DNA of 64,000 nt from positions 5,613,001 through 5,677,000 of the forward strand of contig NZ_JAZHRR010000001.1 of NCBI RefSeq assembly GCF_036924515.1, written 5' to 3'. This DNA comes from Bradyrhizobium sp. AZCC 1610. GTDB lineage: Bacteria; Pseudomonadota; Alphaproteobacteria; Rhizobiales; Xanthobacteraceae. Of this stretch, positions 1 to 7,993 are shown piece by piece; the first letter of the stretch is position 1, and every line of letters starts with the position of its first letter. The translations under genes were made by a program, and so were the position numbers. Under the pieces are notes generated by a model that was not told where the DNA came from, did no database searches, and was given only the letters and a program-made list of their open reading frames with translations.

Positions 1-1192
1 CGAGGCCGAGCCGGAAGCTTTCGCTCCAGACGTAAATCCCGGTGGTATCGTCCCGCAGCACCATCACGATGTTGATTTCGGCGCCCGCCTGGTAGGCGGT
101 GGTTTCGATGCAGTATTGCGACGCCGTGCCCGAGGCGGGAAGTACGACAGCCGCGGGAGGACGATCGACCACGCTCCATTCACGGAAGCGGACGAGACAG
201 GCGGCGAGATGTTGCGAGAACCCCTGCACCAGATGGCTGTGATCCTCGTCGACGCCATGCATCGCAAAGGGCCGCAGCACCAGGCGCGTCCTGGCAGATG
301 CATTGACCGCTGGCGACATCGGGGCCACCGGCTGGAGAGCCGTCCCCCTGACCATCCTGATGGCGAACTCGTCATTCGCTGCCGAGGCGGCCAGGTCGGC
401 CGGCGTGCGCTCCAGAATGCCGAGCTTGATATTGGCGACGAGCTCCTCAGTGGCCGACGACGGCTCCATCGCGTAGTCGCGGTCCAGGAGATCCCACAGC
501 GCCTTGTAAATGCGCAGCGCACCGGCGACGTCGCCCTCTTCCGCATGCGCCCGCATCAGATAGCGGCAGGCATATTCATGGGTCGGATCGAGATTGACGA
601 TCGCGGCCGCGATCCTCTTTTTGGCGTCGGCGGGGACGCGCGCGGAGGTCAAGCCTTCGTCGAGATTTCGCATCAGTCGTTCATGGATGGTCTGCCGCTT
701 GGCCAGCACCCAGACCCGGAACGACGGGTCGAGATCGTCCATTCCTTCGAGCAGCCGCCCATCAAGCTGTGGAGTATCGAGCAGCAGCGGGTGAACGCGT
801 CCGCCTTCGGCGAGTTGGATCACGCTTTCGATGTCGACTTCGATTCGTCCGACGTCGATGCCGATCATCAGCCGCTCCGCGACGAAGCCGTCATATCCGG
901 CCTCCTCCAGCATCGACCGCAGTTCGCGAACGACCTGGCGCAGCGAGGCACGTGCCTTTTCCTCGTCCGAACGACTCCAGAGCAGGCCAACGAGCCGCTC
1001 GCGGCTCTCCTGCTTCGCCTCCAACAGCGCAAGGTAACTTAGGACCGCGCCGGCCTTGCGGGTTCGCAGTGCGATCGCCCGGCCGTTGAACCGCACGCCG
1101 AGCCGTCCGACCAGCGACACCGAAAGACGCGGAGCGCTTTCAGGCGCCGCCGTGGCCTTGTCTGCTGTCATGGCGTTTGTGCTGGCCGGCAT
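1..1192 (-). CDS. SARP/BTAD-family transcriptional regulator, 3' part beyond window edge
   Basis: The frame is open on the minus strand from an ATG at 1192 (a second in-frame ATG at 1171) to the window edge, giving about 397 residues without a stop. The first ~100 residues look like the winged-helix domain of SARP/AfsR-type activators (VSLVGRLGVRFNGR, then LLWSRSDEEKARASLRQVVREL). Next comes a helical bacterial transcriptional activator (BTAD) domain ending in GALRIYKALWDLLDRDYAMEPS. The last visible part (TRLVLRPFAM...LVQGFSQHLAACLVRF) resembles the TolB-like segment that follows BTAD in many proteobacterial members. It starts 38 bp after the YcaO gene on the same strand, so the two are probably co-transcribed. 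The start choice is uncertain because neither ATG has a clear ribosome binding site. Confidence 0.8.
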   Translation of the reverse strand, partial: MPASTNAMTADKATAAPESAPRLSVSLVGRLGVRFNGRAIALRTRKAGAVLSYLALLEAKQESRERLVGLLWSRSDEEKARASLRQVVRELRSMLEEAGYDGFVAERLMIGIDVGRIEVDIESVIQLAEGGRVHPLLLDTPQLDGRLLEGMDDLDPSFRVWVLAKRQTIHERLMRNLDEGLTSARVPADAKKRIAAAIVNLDPTHEYACRYLMRAHAEEGDVAGALRIYKALWDLLDRDYAMEPSSATEELVANIKLGILERTPADLAASAANDEFAIRMVRGTALQPVAPMSPAVNASARTRLVLRPFAMHGVDEDHSHLVQGFSQHLAACLVRFREWSVVDRPPAAVVLPASGTASQYCIETTAYQAGAEINIVMVLRDDTTGIYVWSESFRLGL

Positions 1193-1230
1193 GCAAGGTT
1201 TTCGGAACCGGTTGGTTAATTCCAGCCAGT

Positions 1231-2592
1231 CTATATCAAAGAGACACCCCCGGTATAGGTTGCGCCGCCTCCGGTTCGCGCAATCGCATCCTGCAGCCTG
1301 GCCGTGACGATTTCGGATGGCTCGAGTTGCAGCCCTGGGGCAATCACGCGGACCACCGGAACGGCGAAGCGCTGGCGCGTGAGATCAAGGCAAAACGTCT
1401 CGATTCCCAGCTTCTCCAAACGCTGTACGATCAATCCAAATATGATGCTCGCTTCAGTTGCGGGAAGAGGCAGATGGACCGCGTACTCCGCGACCGGCTG
1501 CAACAGTCTGCACTGATCGGCATCGATCGCCGCGCGCTGCAGGTGGATGCGATCCTGCGCGTTGAGCGCCTCATCGCCGCGCTCGCTGCGTTTGGTTGCG
1601 ACGACGGCGTCGGCCAGTTCGAGCTGACACATTTCGAGCGTAGCCGAGCGGACCGCGGCCTCGAGCGCCGGCCGCGCGGCGAGGCCGAAGGCAAAACCGG
1701 AACCGTCCGCCCGGCAGGAGACGGCCGCGACGCAGGGCACGCCGATATCCGTCGTGATATCGAGCAGCCATGTCCGGCGCTGCACCGATGCGCCATGCCG
1801 GAGCTGCCGCAGCAAACCTTCCACCACGATGCCGGCTTCATGCTGCGGCGGAATCGATCGGGCCAGCTGACCGCCCCGCCACCACAGGCTGGCCGCATCG
1901 CGCTCGATCAATTCCAGCAGGCCATGCAGTGCCGCAGCGTCCCGTGACGGACCGGCGGCCGATCCGATGCTCAAGGGGAATGGCGGCGCAAAGTCGCGCT
2001 GCGCCGGCGGACGCCGCAGGCAGATGTCGGCCGGAAGCCACACTTCGCCGCCGTCGGTCAGCCTCGTTGCGCGGTACCAGGAAAGCGCTCGCTCTGGTTG
2101 CATGCGGCGTTCCGAAACGGCAGCCACTAGCGCCAGCGCCTTCGGACCGAGTTTTCCGGCCCAGTCGTCGACGCCGGGCTTGAGCAGCAGGTCGGTCCCG
2201 GCCTGCAATTGAGACAGGTACTCAATTCCCTCGCCGATGCAGCCCTGAAATGCATCCCGCAACGTCAGACCGACGCCGGAAACGCCGACCATCGGGCTTC
2301 CGTCATGCAAGGGATCGGCAAGCGCCGGATCGAATTGCGCGCCAAAGCTGAACAGGCCGGGCGCATCGGGTGAGGACAGTTCGAACACCCGCGCAAATCG
2401 GGAAGCAGCGATCAGCAAATGGGCGCGATTCGCGGTCTCCGGATCAATCCGTTTGCTGGATTTCGAGGCATATTCCAGCGCCTGAAGGATATGTCTGGCA
2501 TCGTGGTCGCCGGCGGCGTCCACTTCGTTGCCAATAAGCAACGATGCCGCGCGCGCAAACAATTCCTGCATCGAATTTTCGGTACCGCTCAC
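1231..2592 (-). CDS. YcaO-domain protein (ATP-dependent peptide backbone-modifying family)
   Basis: About 453 residues. YcaO enzymes use ATP to activate peptide backbone amides, making azolines, thioamides or amidines in modified peptides. Visible family features are SIGSAAGPSRDAA followed by GLLELIERDA (nucleotide/Mg-binding core), EAAVRSATLEMCQLELA (second core helix) and PVVRVIAPGLQ near the C-terminus. The C-terminus ends GGVSLI and lacks the proline-rich PxPxP tail of azoline-forming cyclodehydratases, so the reaction is open. I chose a GTG start at 2592 because a GAGG sequence lies just upstream; an ATG at 2571 is an alternative. No E1-like, TfuA-like or precursor gene is recognised beside it. 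It is followed by a SARP regulator and faces an unknown gene at 2660. Confidence 0.85.
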   Translation of the reverse strand: MSGTENSMQELFARAASLLIGNEVDAAGDHDARHILQALEYASKSSKRIDPETANRAHLLIAASRFARVFELSSPDAPGLFSFGAQFDPALADPLHDGSPMVGVSGVGLTLRDAFQGCIGEGIEYLSQLQAGTDLLLKPGVDDWAGKLGPKALALVAAVSERRMQPERALSWYRATRLTDGGEVWLPADICLRRPPAQRDFAPPFPLSIGSAAGPSRDAAALHGLLELIERDAASLWWRGGQLARSIPPQHEAGIVVEGLLRQLRHGASVQRRTWLLDITTDIGVPCVAAVSCRADGSGFAFGLAARPALEAAVRSATLEMCQLELADAVVATKRSERGDEALNAQDRIHLQRAAIDADQCRLLQPVAEYAVHLPLPATEASIIFGLIVQRLEKLGIETFCLDLTRQRFAVPVVRVIAPGLQLEPSEIVTARLQDAIARTGGGATYTGGVSLI

Positions 2593-2659
2593 GGTGACCT
2601 CACGACTTGACCTGCAGACTCCGACGAGAGGCCAGCCCGCCCTCGCCCTGGAGGAAATT

Positions 2660-3214
2660 ATGCTCGCGAAAGCCTTAGTCATAGCCATGGCAGCAGATAT
2701 TGCCCGTTCAGACTATGCCAAGCCGACCTTGATTCGTAGCCGCAGCCGCGAGTGGCTGATAGCCTGCCGTTGGGGACCGGAGGGCGAATATCTCTCGATC
2801 GCGACGGCTGGCCCGATCACGGAGCCTCTCGCGCTGGTTGCACCGCAGGTGATCGCGCCGATCCACAGCCTGGTCGGCGTACTGGTTTCCGAATCGGAAT
2901 CGCAATCCACCAGCACGTTCCTGTTGGTGCGCCAGTTGCCTGGTGCGATCGAGCTTGCCGGCACGTTTTTTCCGGCCGATGGCTACGTGCTGCTACAGAA
3001 CCACGGCGATATCCACCTCGTCTGCAAGGCGCGCTACTCGCACAGCTGCGGCTGGCTCGACGGCAAGGAGATCCGCAAAGACATTCCCGATCCGGCACCC
3101 TATTCGGCCGAGGCAATGTCCTGGCATATCGAAGCGACGCGCCGCGACTGGATCGGCGAATTCATTCCCGGCAGCAGGCCGCCGGAGCGGCTTGCGATTC
3201 GCGCGACCGGCTGA
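2660..3214 (+). CDS. Protein of unknown function, divergent from YcaO gene
   Basis: 184 residues from an ATG with a strong GGAGG five bases upstream. I do not recognise a family. The protein is soluble-looking, with no signal peptide or membrane segment; the middle is valine/isoleucine-rich and the C-terminal half is rich in aromatic and charged residues (residues ~110-140 hold HGDIHLVCKARYSHSCGW). The 5' end is only 67 bp from the YcaO start, so the two share a divergent promoter region. It could be an accessory or substrate-binding protein for the YcaO system, but that rests only on position. It converges with the XRE regulator, 14 bp away. Confidence 0.75.
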   Translation: MLAKALVIAMAADIARSDYAKPTLIRSRSREWLIACRWGPEGEYLSIATAGPITEPLALVAPQVIAPIHSLVGVLVSESESQSTSTFLLVRQLPGAIELAGTFFPADGYVLLQNHGDIHLVCKARYSHSCGWLDGKEIRKDIPDPAPYSAEAMSWHIEATRRDWIGEFIPGSRPPERLAIRATG

Positions 3215-3228
3215 CGCCTGCAATCAAA

Positions 3229-3720
3229 TTACGGGGCGGCACAAGATTGCCGCTCGTCTTCCTGCGGAAGACTATCCTCGCGAGGAAACTTCCGCCGCTC
3301 ACCACGATCGACAGTATTGAACAGCGCGACCGTGGCCTTCGCTCCGGGAGTTCGACTGGCGATGCTTTCAATCAGCTTCGCGATGCAAAGCCGCACACGC
3401 GGACTGGTCGTTCGCGCATAGGCCTTGAGAACGCGCAAGGCCCCCGGCTCGGCAAGCAAGCGAACCGGCGAATTCAAGCCGGGAGATCCGACCCCGGAAG
3501 ATTCGAACAGCTCGCCGACCGAAACACCCAGCCCGGAAGCGATTTGCGACAACCGGCTGGCGCCCACCCGGGTGGCGCCCCGCTCGTATTTCTGCACCTG
3601 TTGAAAGGTAACGCCGATCCGTTCCGCGAGCATGGCCTGGCTCATGCCGCGGTCGACCCGCAACATACTAATCCTGGCACCCACCATCGCATCGAGCGGG
3701 CCAGATTTCCTCGTCGCCAT
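3229..3720 (-). CDS. XRE-family helix-turn-helix regulator
   Basis: 163 residues. An N-terminal Cro/CI-type helix-turn-helix spans about residues 14-70 (GARISMLRVDRGMSQ, then AERIGVTFQQVQKYERGATR), the form common in short alphaproteobacterial XRE regulators. The remainder (LLAEPGALRVLKAY...RLCIAKLIESIA) is a helical tail seen in that group, followed by a basic, probably disordered C-terminus. ATG at 3720 has GGGAG upstream. The next minus-strand gene upstream (3780-4106) ends 59 bp away, so both may be one transcript. The target is unknown; the YcaO locus next door is a candidate. Confidence 0.88.
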   Translation of the reverse strand: MATRKSGPLDAMVGARISMLRVDRGMSQAMLAERIGVTFQQVQKYERGATRVGASRLSQIASGLGVSVGELFESSGVGSPGLNSPVRLLAEPGALRVLKAYARTTSPRVRLCIAKLIESIASRTPGAKATVALFNTVDRGERRKFPREDSLPQEDERQSCAAP

Positions 3721-3779
3721 GGGTAGGCTCCCAACTGTTCGAGCTGGAATCCTAGCACAACCTGAGGGAGCACAAGATA

Positions 3780-4106
3780 CTAATTTGCGATCACAGGGAG
3801 CATTTTTATGCGCCGCTCGACATCGATGTGCTCAATCGTCAACCGGCCCTTCGGGTCGATCGCCGCCTTCATGGCCGGCGGGTGGCCGGCTTCGAGAAAG
3901 TGCTGCAGGACGGCACGGCTCTCGTCCGAAAGCGCAAATAGCCCGCGCATCAATTCAAAGAATCCCGGCTCTTCCGCTACATAGAGCAGTTCACGCAGTT
4001 CCGCGCCGGTATATTGCCCCAATGCAGTCAAAAGCCATTCGGTCTGGTCATTCGGATCGCTCTCAGGTACGCGATTTAGATAGTAGACAACTGATTCCGC
4101 ACTCAT
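3780..4106 (-). CDS. Small protein of unknown function
   Basis: 108 residues, start supported by a GGGGGG-type ribosome binding site just upstream of ATG 4106. The sequence is mostly helical and acidic (ELRELLYVAEEPGFFELMRGLFALSD), with no signal peptide or membrane segment. The C-terminus (RRIKMLPVIAN) is basic/hydrophobic. It lies upstream of the XRE regulator on the same strand and may be co-expressed. No family is recognised. Confidence 0.7.
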   Translation of the reverse strand: MSAESVVYYLNRVPESDPNDQTEWLLTALGQYTGAELRELLYVAEEPGFFELMRGLFALSDESRAVLQHFLEAGHPPAMKAAIDPKGRLTIEHIDVERRIKMLPVIAN

Positions 4107-4376
4107 TTCATCCCCCCGGTACCTCGTGATAGCTTACAGGCCGCCCAGCTCTCGGACGGCTTTTGGCAGCTAGCTCCCGAAGCTAACACTGCGTGGAGCT
4201 TCGTGATTTCAGCGTGATCGCAAGCGCGACGGCGCCGGAAACCCATTTCCACAGTTCCCGTCTGGGCAGGAGTGTACCCGAACTGGTGCACCTGGGCGTA
4301 GCCTGGCGCAACATTCTTCCCACTGCGCGATGAGCGGTCGGGGATTTGACGTTGCCCCAACCGCCTCATCGCGAAA

Positions 4377-6017
4377 TCAGAAGGCCTTCGCGATGGCGCG
4401 CTGGGCGTCCTGCTGAATCATCTTCAGATGGCTCTGGTCTCGGAAACTCTCGGCGTAGATCTTGTAGACGTCTTCAGTGCCCGATGGCCGCGCGGCAAAC
4501 CATCCCGCCTGCGATTCGACCTTGATGCCGCCGAAGGATTGATCGTTACCCGGCGCCCGGGTCCGAATCGCGCTGACCGGCTCACCGGCAAGCTGGCGCA
4601 TATCGAGCTGCTCCGGCCCGAGTGCCTTCAGCGCGCTCTTCTGCTTCGGCGTCGCCGGCACGTCGATCCGCTCGTAGTAGGGCACGCCGAGTTCGGCGGT
4701 CAGAGTGGCAAACAACTGGCTTGGGTCGCGGCCGGTTCGGCCGAGGATTTCGGCGGCGAGCAGCCCCATCACCATGCCGTCCTTGTCGGTTGTCCAGACC
4801 GAGCCGTCGCGCTTGAGCAACGATGCGCCGGCACTTTCCTCGCCGGCGAATCCGAACGCACCGGTGCCAAGGCCTTCGACGAACCACTTGAAGCCGACCG
4901 GGGTTTCGACCAGCTTGCGGTTCAACTTACCTGCGACACGGTCGATGATCGAGCTGGAGACAATGGTCTTGCCGATCGCAGCCTCGCTGCCCCATTGCGG
5001 CCGATGCTCGAACAGATAGGCAATCGCAGCCGCAAGAAAATGGTTCGGATTCATCAGGCCGCCCGTGCGCGTCACGATGCCGTGCCGGTCGGCGTCGGTG
5101 TCGTTGGCAAAGGCGACGTCGAACCTGTCGCGCATCGCAATCAGGCTCGCCATCGCGAACGGCGAAGAACAGTCCATCCGGATTTTTCCATCCCAGTCCG
5201 CCGTCATGAAGCGAAACGTCGGGTCGACGGCGGTGTTCACAACAGTCGCGCTGATTCCGTAATGCTCGATCAGCGGCTGCCAGTAATGAACGGCGGCGCC
5301 GCCCAGCGGATCGATACCGATTTTCACGCCCGATGATTTGATCAGCGCCATGTCCACGGCATTGCCGAGATCGGCGACATAGGGTTGGATGTAGTCGTGC
5401 AGATGCGTCGAGGGCGCCTTGCGGGCGCGCTCATACGGCACCCGCGCAACGCCCTTCATGTCGGCTTCCATGTAGGCGTTGGCGGCCTTTTCGACCTTGG
5501 CGGTCACATCGGTGTCGGCCGGGCCGCCATGCGGCGGGTTATATTTGTATCCGCCATCTTCAGGCGGATTGTGCGATGGTGAGATGATGACGCCATCGGC
5601 AAGCCCGCTCGTTCGACCCTTGTTGTAGCTCAGGATCGCATGCGAGATGACGGGCGTCGGCGTGTAGCCGCTGCGCTCGTCGATCATGATGTCGACGCCG
5701 TTGGCGGCAAACACTTCCACCGCGCTCGCCAGCGCCGGCTCGGCGAGCGCATGGGTATCGATACCGACGAACAGCGGACCGGTCAGCCCGGTTTCGCGGC
5801 GGTGGTCGCAGATCGCCTGCGTCGTTGCCAGGATATGGTTTTCGTTGAAGGAGTTCTTCAGCGAGGTCCCGCGATGACCAGAGGTTCCGAAGGAAACGCG
5901 CTGGGTGGGATCAGAGGGATCCGGTTTCGACGCGAAATAGGCCGTTACCAACTGCGGCACGTTGACAAGGGAGGCGGAATCGACCGGTTTGCCGGCAGCG
6001 GGATTGGGGGCAGTCAC
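4377..6017 (-). CDS. pgm: Phosphoglucomutase (alpha-D-glucose phosphate-specific)
   Basis: 546 residues, the normal length for this enzyme, which interconverts glucose 1-phosphate and glucose 6-phosphate for glycogen, trehalose and surface polysaccharide metabolism. All signature loops are present: SFGTSGHRG near residue 43; the phosphoserine loop ISPSHNPPEDGG near 145; the Mg loop DTDADRHG near 307; the sugar loop GEESAG near 394; and the phosphate-binding RPSGTEDVYKIY near the C-terminus. A GTG start at 6017 with GAGG upstream fits best. It stands alone; no glg genes are in the window. Confidence 0.97.
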   Translation of the reverse strand: MTAPNPAAGKPVDSASLVNVPQLVTAYFASKPDPSDPTQRVSFGTSGHRGTSLKNSFNENHILATTQAICDHRRETGLTGPLFVGIDTHALAEPALASAVEVFAANGVDIMIDERSGYTPTPVISHAILSYNKGRTSGLADGVIISPSHNPPEDGGYKYNPPHGGPADTDVTAKVEKAANAYMEADMKGVARVPYERARKAPSTHLHDYIQPYVADLGNAVDMALIKSSGVKIGIDPLGGAAVHYWQPLIEHYGISATVVNTAVDPTFRFMTADWDGKIRMDCSSPFAMASLIAMRDRFDVAFANDTDADRHGIVTRTGGLMNPNHFLAAAIAYLFEHRPQWGSEAAIGKTIVSSSIIDRVAGKLNRKLVETPVGFKWFVEGLGTGAFGFAGEESAGASLLKRDGSVWTTDKDGMVMGLLAAEILGRTGRDPSQLFATLTAELGVPYYERIDVPATPKQKSALKALGPEQLDMRQLAGEPVSAIRTRAPGNDQSFGGIKVESQAGWFAARPSGTEDVYKIYAESFRDQSHLKMIQQDAQRAIAKAF

Positions 6018-6117
6018 ATGACCTCACGGAATGGGTGGTTCGCCGGATTATACGTAGAAGCGATGGCGTGGGCAAAATTGGGCATGACGCCTCCGAAGCA
6101 AGCCAATGCGGCCGCCA

Positions 6118-6372
6118 CTAGTAAACGCCGCGGTGCCGAGGCAGTTTCCTGTCGCCTTGCGCGAAATACGGATTGTTCAGGCACTGCGCCGCACGCCCCG
6201 ACGCGGACGCGGCGCACTGCGCCAGCGAAGTAAAGCTGCAGTCGATATAGCCGCCGCCAAGGGCGTAGGTCTGCAGGCAGACCGGGAAGTTTGGATTATA
6301 GGTCTGGGCGCGTGCGGACGCGGCGACCAGCATCGCTCCGATCGTGAAAATCGTGCAAGCCAATGCGCGCAT
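6118..6372 (-). CDS. Small secreted Cys-containing protein, DUF3551-like
   Basis: 84 residues from ATG 6372 (an upstream in-frame ATG at 6399 would add nine residues). Residues 1-23 form a signal peptide ending ASARAQ. The mature part has four cysteines and the pattern FPVCLQ...DCSFTSLAQCAASASGRAAQCLNNPY, typical of the DUF3551 family that is multi-copy in Bradyrhizobium and relatives. Function is unknown; it is probably periplasmic. It supports the taxonomic placement of the window. Confidence 0.8.
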   Translation of the reverse strand: MRALACTIFTIGAMLVAASARAQTYNPNFPVCLQTYALGGGYIDCSFTSLAQCAASASGRAAQCLNNPYFAQGDRKLPRHRGVY

Positions 6373-6597
6373 TGGGGGCTCCTTCGGCGGACAAGCCAAT
6401 GTGGAAGCTGATTATTTCTTGTCCACAAACAGATAGGAAATGATACGGAAATCAGCCACCCCATATGAGGCATCATACGAGGCGATCTTTGACGCCGCCG
6501 ACCGACACGGTCGCGCAGACCGGAAGCCCCGTCGACATCGTGTTCAGTGAGCTCTTAGCGGTGTGCGCGCTCGATGCGTTCAGCCTGGGAGCGGCAG

Positions 6598-7113
6598 TCA
6601 CGCCGGCAGGCTGCTCGGTCCGTATCCGAGGCTTGTTGAAGCAGGGCTGGTCGGCTCGTCGCAACTCGCCTGGTAATCCTTCAAAGCGAGGCGCATGTCG
6701 TCGGGCAATGCGATCGATTTGTGATCCACCAGCGAAGTCGTCACCGTTACGAACGTGGCGCGTACGCATTCGGTGCCATCCTTGAACGCATGGACCGTCA
6801 GCTTCACCGAGGTGCGTCCGATATCGCGCACGATGACCGCGACGTCGAGCACGTCACCCATGCGGCTGGGTTTCGCGAAATCCGCCGAGACGTGCGCATA
6901 GCCAAGGCCGGTTCTCCGTGTTCCGACCAGCTGATGATAGGGCAGTCCCAGCGCATCGCCGTACCAGTCCTCGATCACGCCGTTGAACAGGTTGAGATAT
7001 TCCGGCGTGTAGACGATTCCGGCCGGATCGCAGGAGCCGAAGCGCACCGGGAGGCGCGTGCGCCAGATGCCACTCGGCAGCTCGGAGAGTGTCATGGATT
7101 CAAAACAGGCCAT
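6598..7113 (-). CDS. Acyl-CoA thioesterase, hotdog fold (4HBT-like)
   Basis: 171 residues. The N-terminal core VRFGSCDPAGIVYTPEYLNL contains the Asp of 4-hydroxybenzoyl-CoA thioesterase-type hotdog enzymes (xxxD-xxGIVY), followed by the long central helix with DWYGDALG. It probably hydrolyses an aryl- or acyl-CoA made in the neighbouring aromatic pathway. A palindromic site (7130-7148) lies immediately upstream, almost identical to the one between the two CoA ligases, suggesting shared MarR control. Start is ATG 7113 or ATG 7095; neither has a strong ribosome binding site. Confidence 0.85.
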   Translation of the reverse strand: MACFESMTLSELPSGIWRTRLPVRFGSCDPAGIVYTPEYLNLFNGVIEDWYGDALGLPYHQLVGTRRTGLGYAHVSADFAKPSRMGDVLDVAVIVRDIGRTSVKLTVHAFKDGTECVRATFVTVTTSLVDHKSIALPDDMRLALKDYQASCDEPTSPASTSLGYGPSSLPA

Positions 7114-7129
7114 GCAAGGCGCTCATTTT

Positions 7130-7148
7130 AGTTTAGGCATAAAGTATT
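7130..7148. promoter_or_regulatory. Putative MarR operator, site 1
   Basis: AGTTTAGGCATAAAGTATT, with near-palindromic core TTTAGGCATAAA, sits 16 bp upstream of the thioesterase start and some 330 bp upstream of marR (7482). Eighteen of 19 bases are identical to site 2 (9698-9716). Operator function is inferred from repetition and position. Confidence 0.6.
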
Positions 7149-7481
7149 ATTCTATAACCGGGCCGCCGCGCAAAGTCGAGCATCGAAGTCTCCGTACGCC
7201 ATACCCCACCTCTCATCGGCGATTCCGCGTTGAGGCACAGAGCCGCGTTTTCCAGAAATTTAGGGCGATTTCCTGCGTAAATGGGCCCCGGCCCGCTTGC
7301 CTCGCCACGATATCCTCTACTACGGTCGTGGATGCTGCAGGCAACGAACCGGGAGCAGAATCGTTCAGGCCTCTCTCGCACCAGGCGCTTGATTTGGTCC
7401 TAAAGGATCTACACGTTCGTTTCAGAACCTTTTGATGCCGATCCGCTCGGCTGCACAGGGAATGTCGGGAGACATGGATTG
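7149..7481. other. Intergenic region upstream of marR gene
   Basis: About 330 bp between operator site 1 and the MarR gene. I see no credible gene, repeat or RNA here. A GGGAG ribosome binding site for the MarR gene is at its right end. Confidence 0.5.
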
Positions 7482-7991
7482 ATGGCCGGCAAGGAGACCG
7501 AGCTGATCGACGACGAGAACATGACCGAGGAAGACGCTGATAACCGCGCCCAGGTCAGGGTATGGCTTCGCCTCCTTGCCTGCACGTCGTTAATTGGCGC
7601 CGAGCTTCGGCGTCAGTTCCGAGAAGAGTTCGATTTCACGATGCCGCGGTTTGACGTGCTGGCACAGCTCGATCGCGAGCCTGTTGGGCTGGTGCTGGGT
7701 GAGCTGCCAAAGCGCCTGATGGTCACGGCCGGAAATCTGACCCCGATTGTGGATCGCCTGGTCGAAGATGGCTTCATCACGCGGTCGCCGTCGCCGCTCG
7801 ACCGTCGCGTGCAGATCGTATGCATGACGGCCGAGGGCAGGAAGGCGTTCCGGCGGATGGCGAAAAAGCACGGCCTCTGGCTGGCGTCGCTGCTTGCCGG
7901 GTTTCCGAAAGCGCGGCTCGACGGATTGGTCAAGGAGCTTGACGAGCTGAAGAACGCCGTGAAGCGCGCGACGGACGAAGCCCGCGCCTGA
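7482..7991 (+). CDS. MarR-family regulator (first of two paralogues)
   Basis: 169 residues from ATG 7482. A winged helix spans roughly residues 30-125, with the wing segment DGFITRSPSPLDRRVQIVCMTAEGR. It is clearly paralogous to the MarR protein at 37333-37860 (shared RxWLRLL, FDxLAQL, DRR). MarR proteins usually repress catabolic operons until an aromatic ligand binds. Paired MarR regulators are, from memory, a feature of iad-type auxin degradation loci; auxin as ligand is inference. It converges with the CoA ligase at 7994, two bases apart. Confidence 0.92.
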   Translation: MAGKETELIDDENMTEEDADNRAQVRVWLRLLACTSLIGAELRRQFREEFDFTMPRFDVLAQLDREPVGLVLGELPKRLMVTAGNLTPIVDRLVEDGFITRSPSPLDRRVQIVCMTAEGRKAFRRMAKKHGLWLASLLAGFPKARLDGLVKELDELKNAVKRATDEARA

Positions 7992-7993
7992 TC

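Noticed and set aside
116..1042. 308-residue plus-strand frame
   Set aside because: Arg/Asp-rich shadow of the SARP regulator, which reads cleanly on the minus strand.
1231..3214. Classic azole-forming (TOMM) cluster
   Set aside because: No cyclodehydratase partner, dehydrogenase or precursor peptide seen, and the YcaO C-terminus lacks PxPxP. Kept only as an open YcaO system.
4103..4369. 88-residue minus-strand frame between pgm and a small gene
   Set aside because: No family-like composition, no good ribosome binding site, and it overlaps the start of the 108-residue gene.
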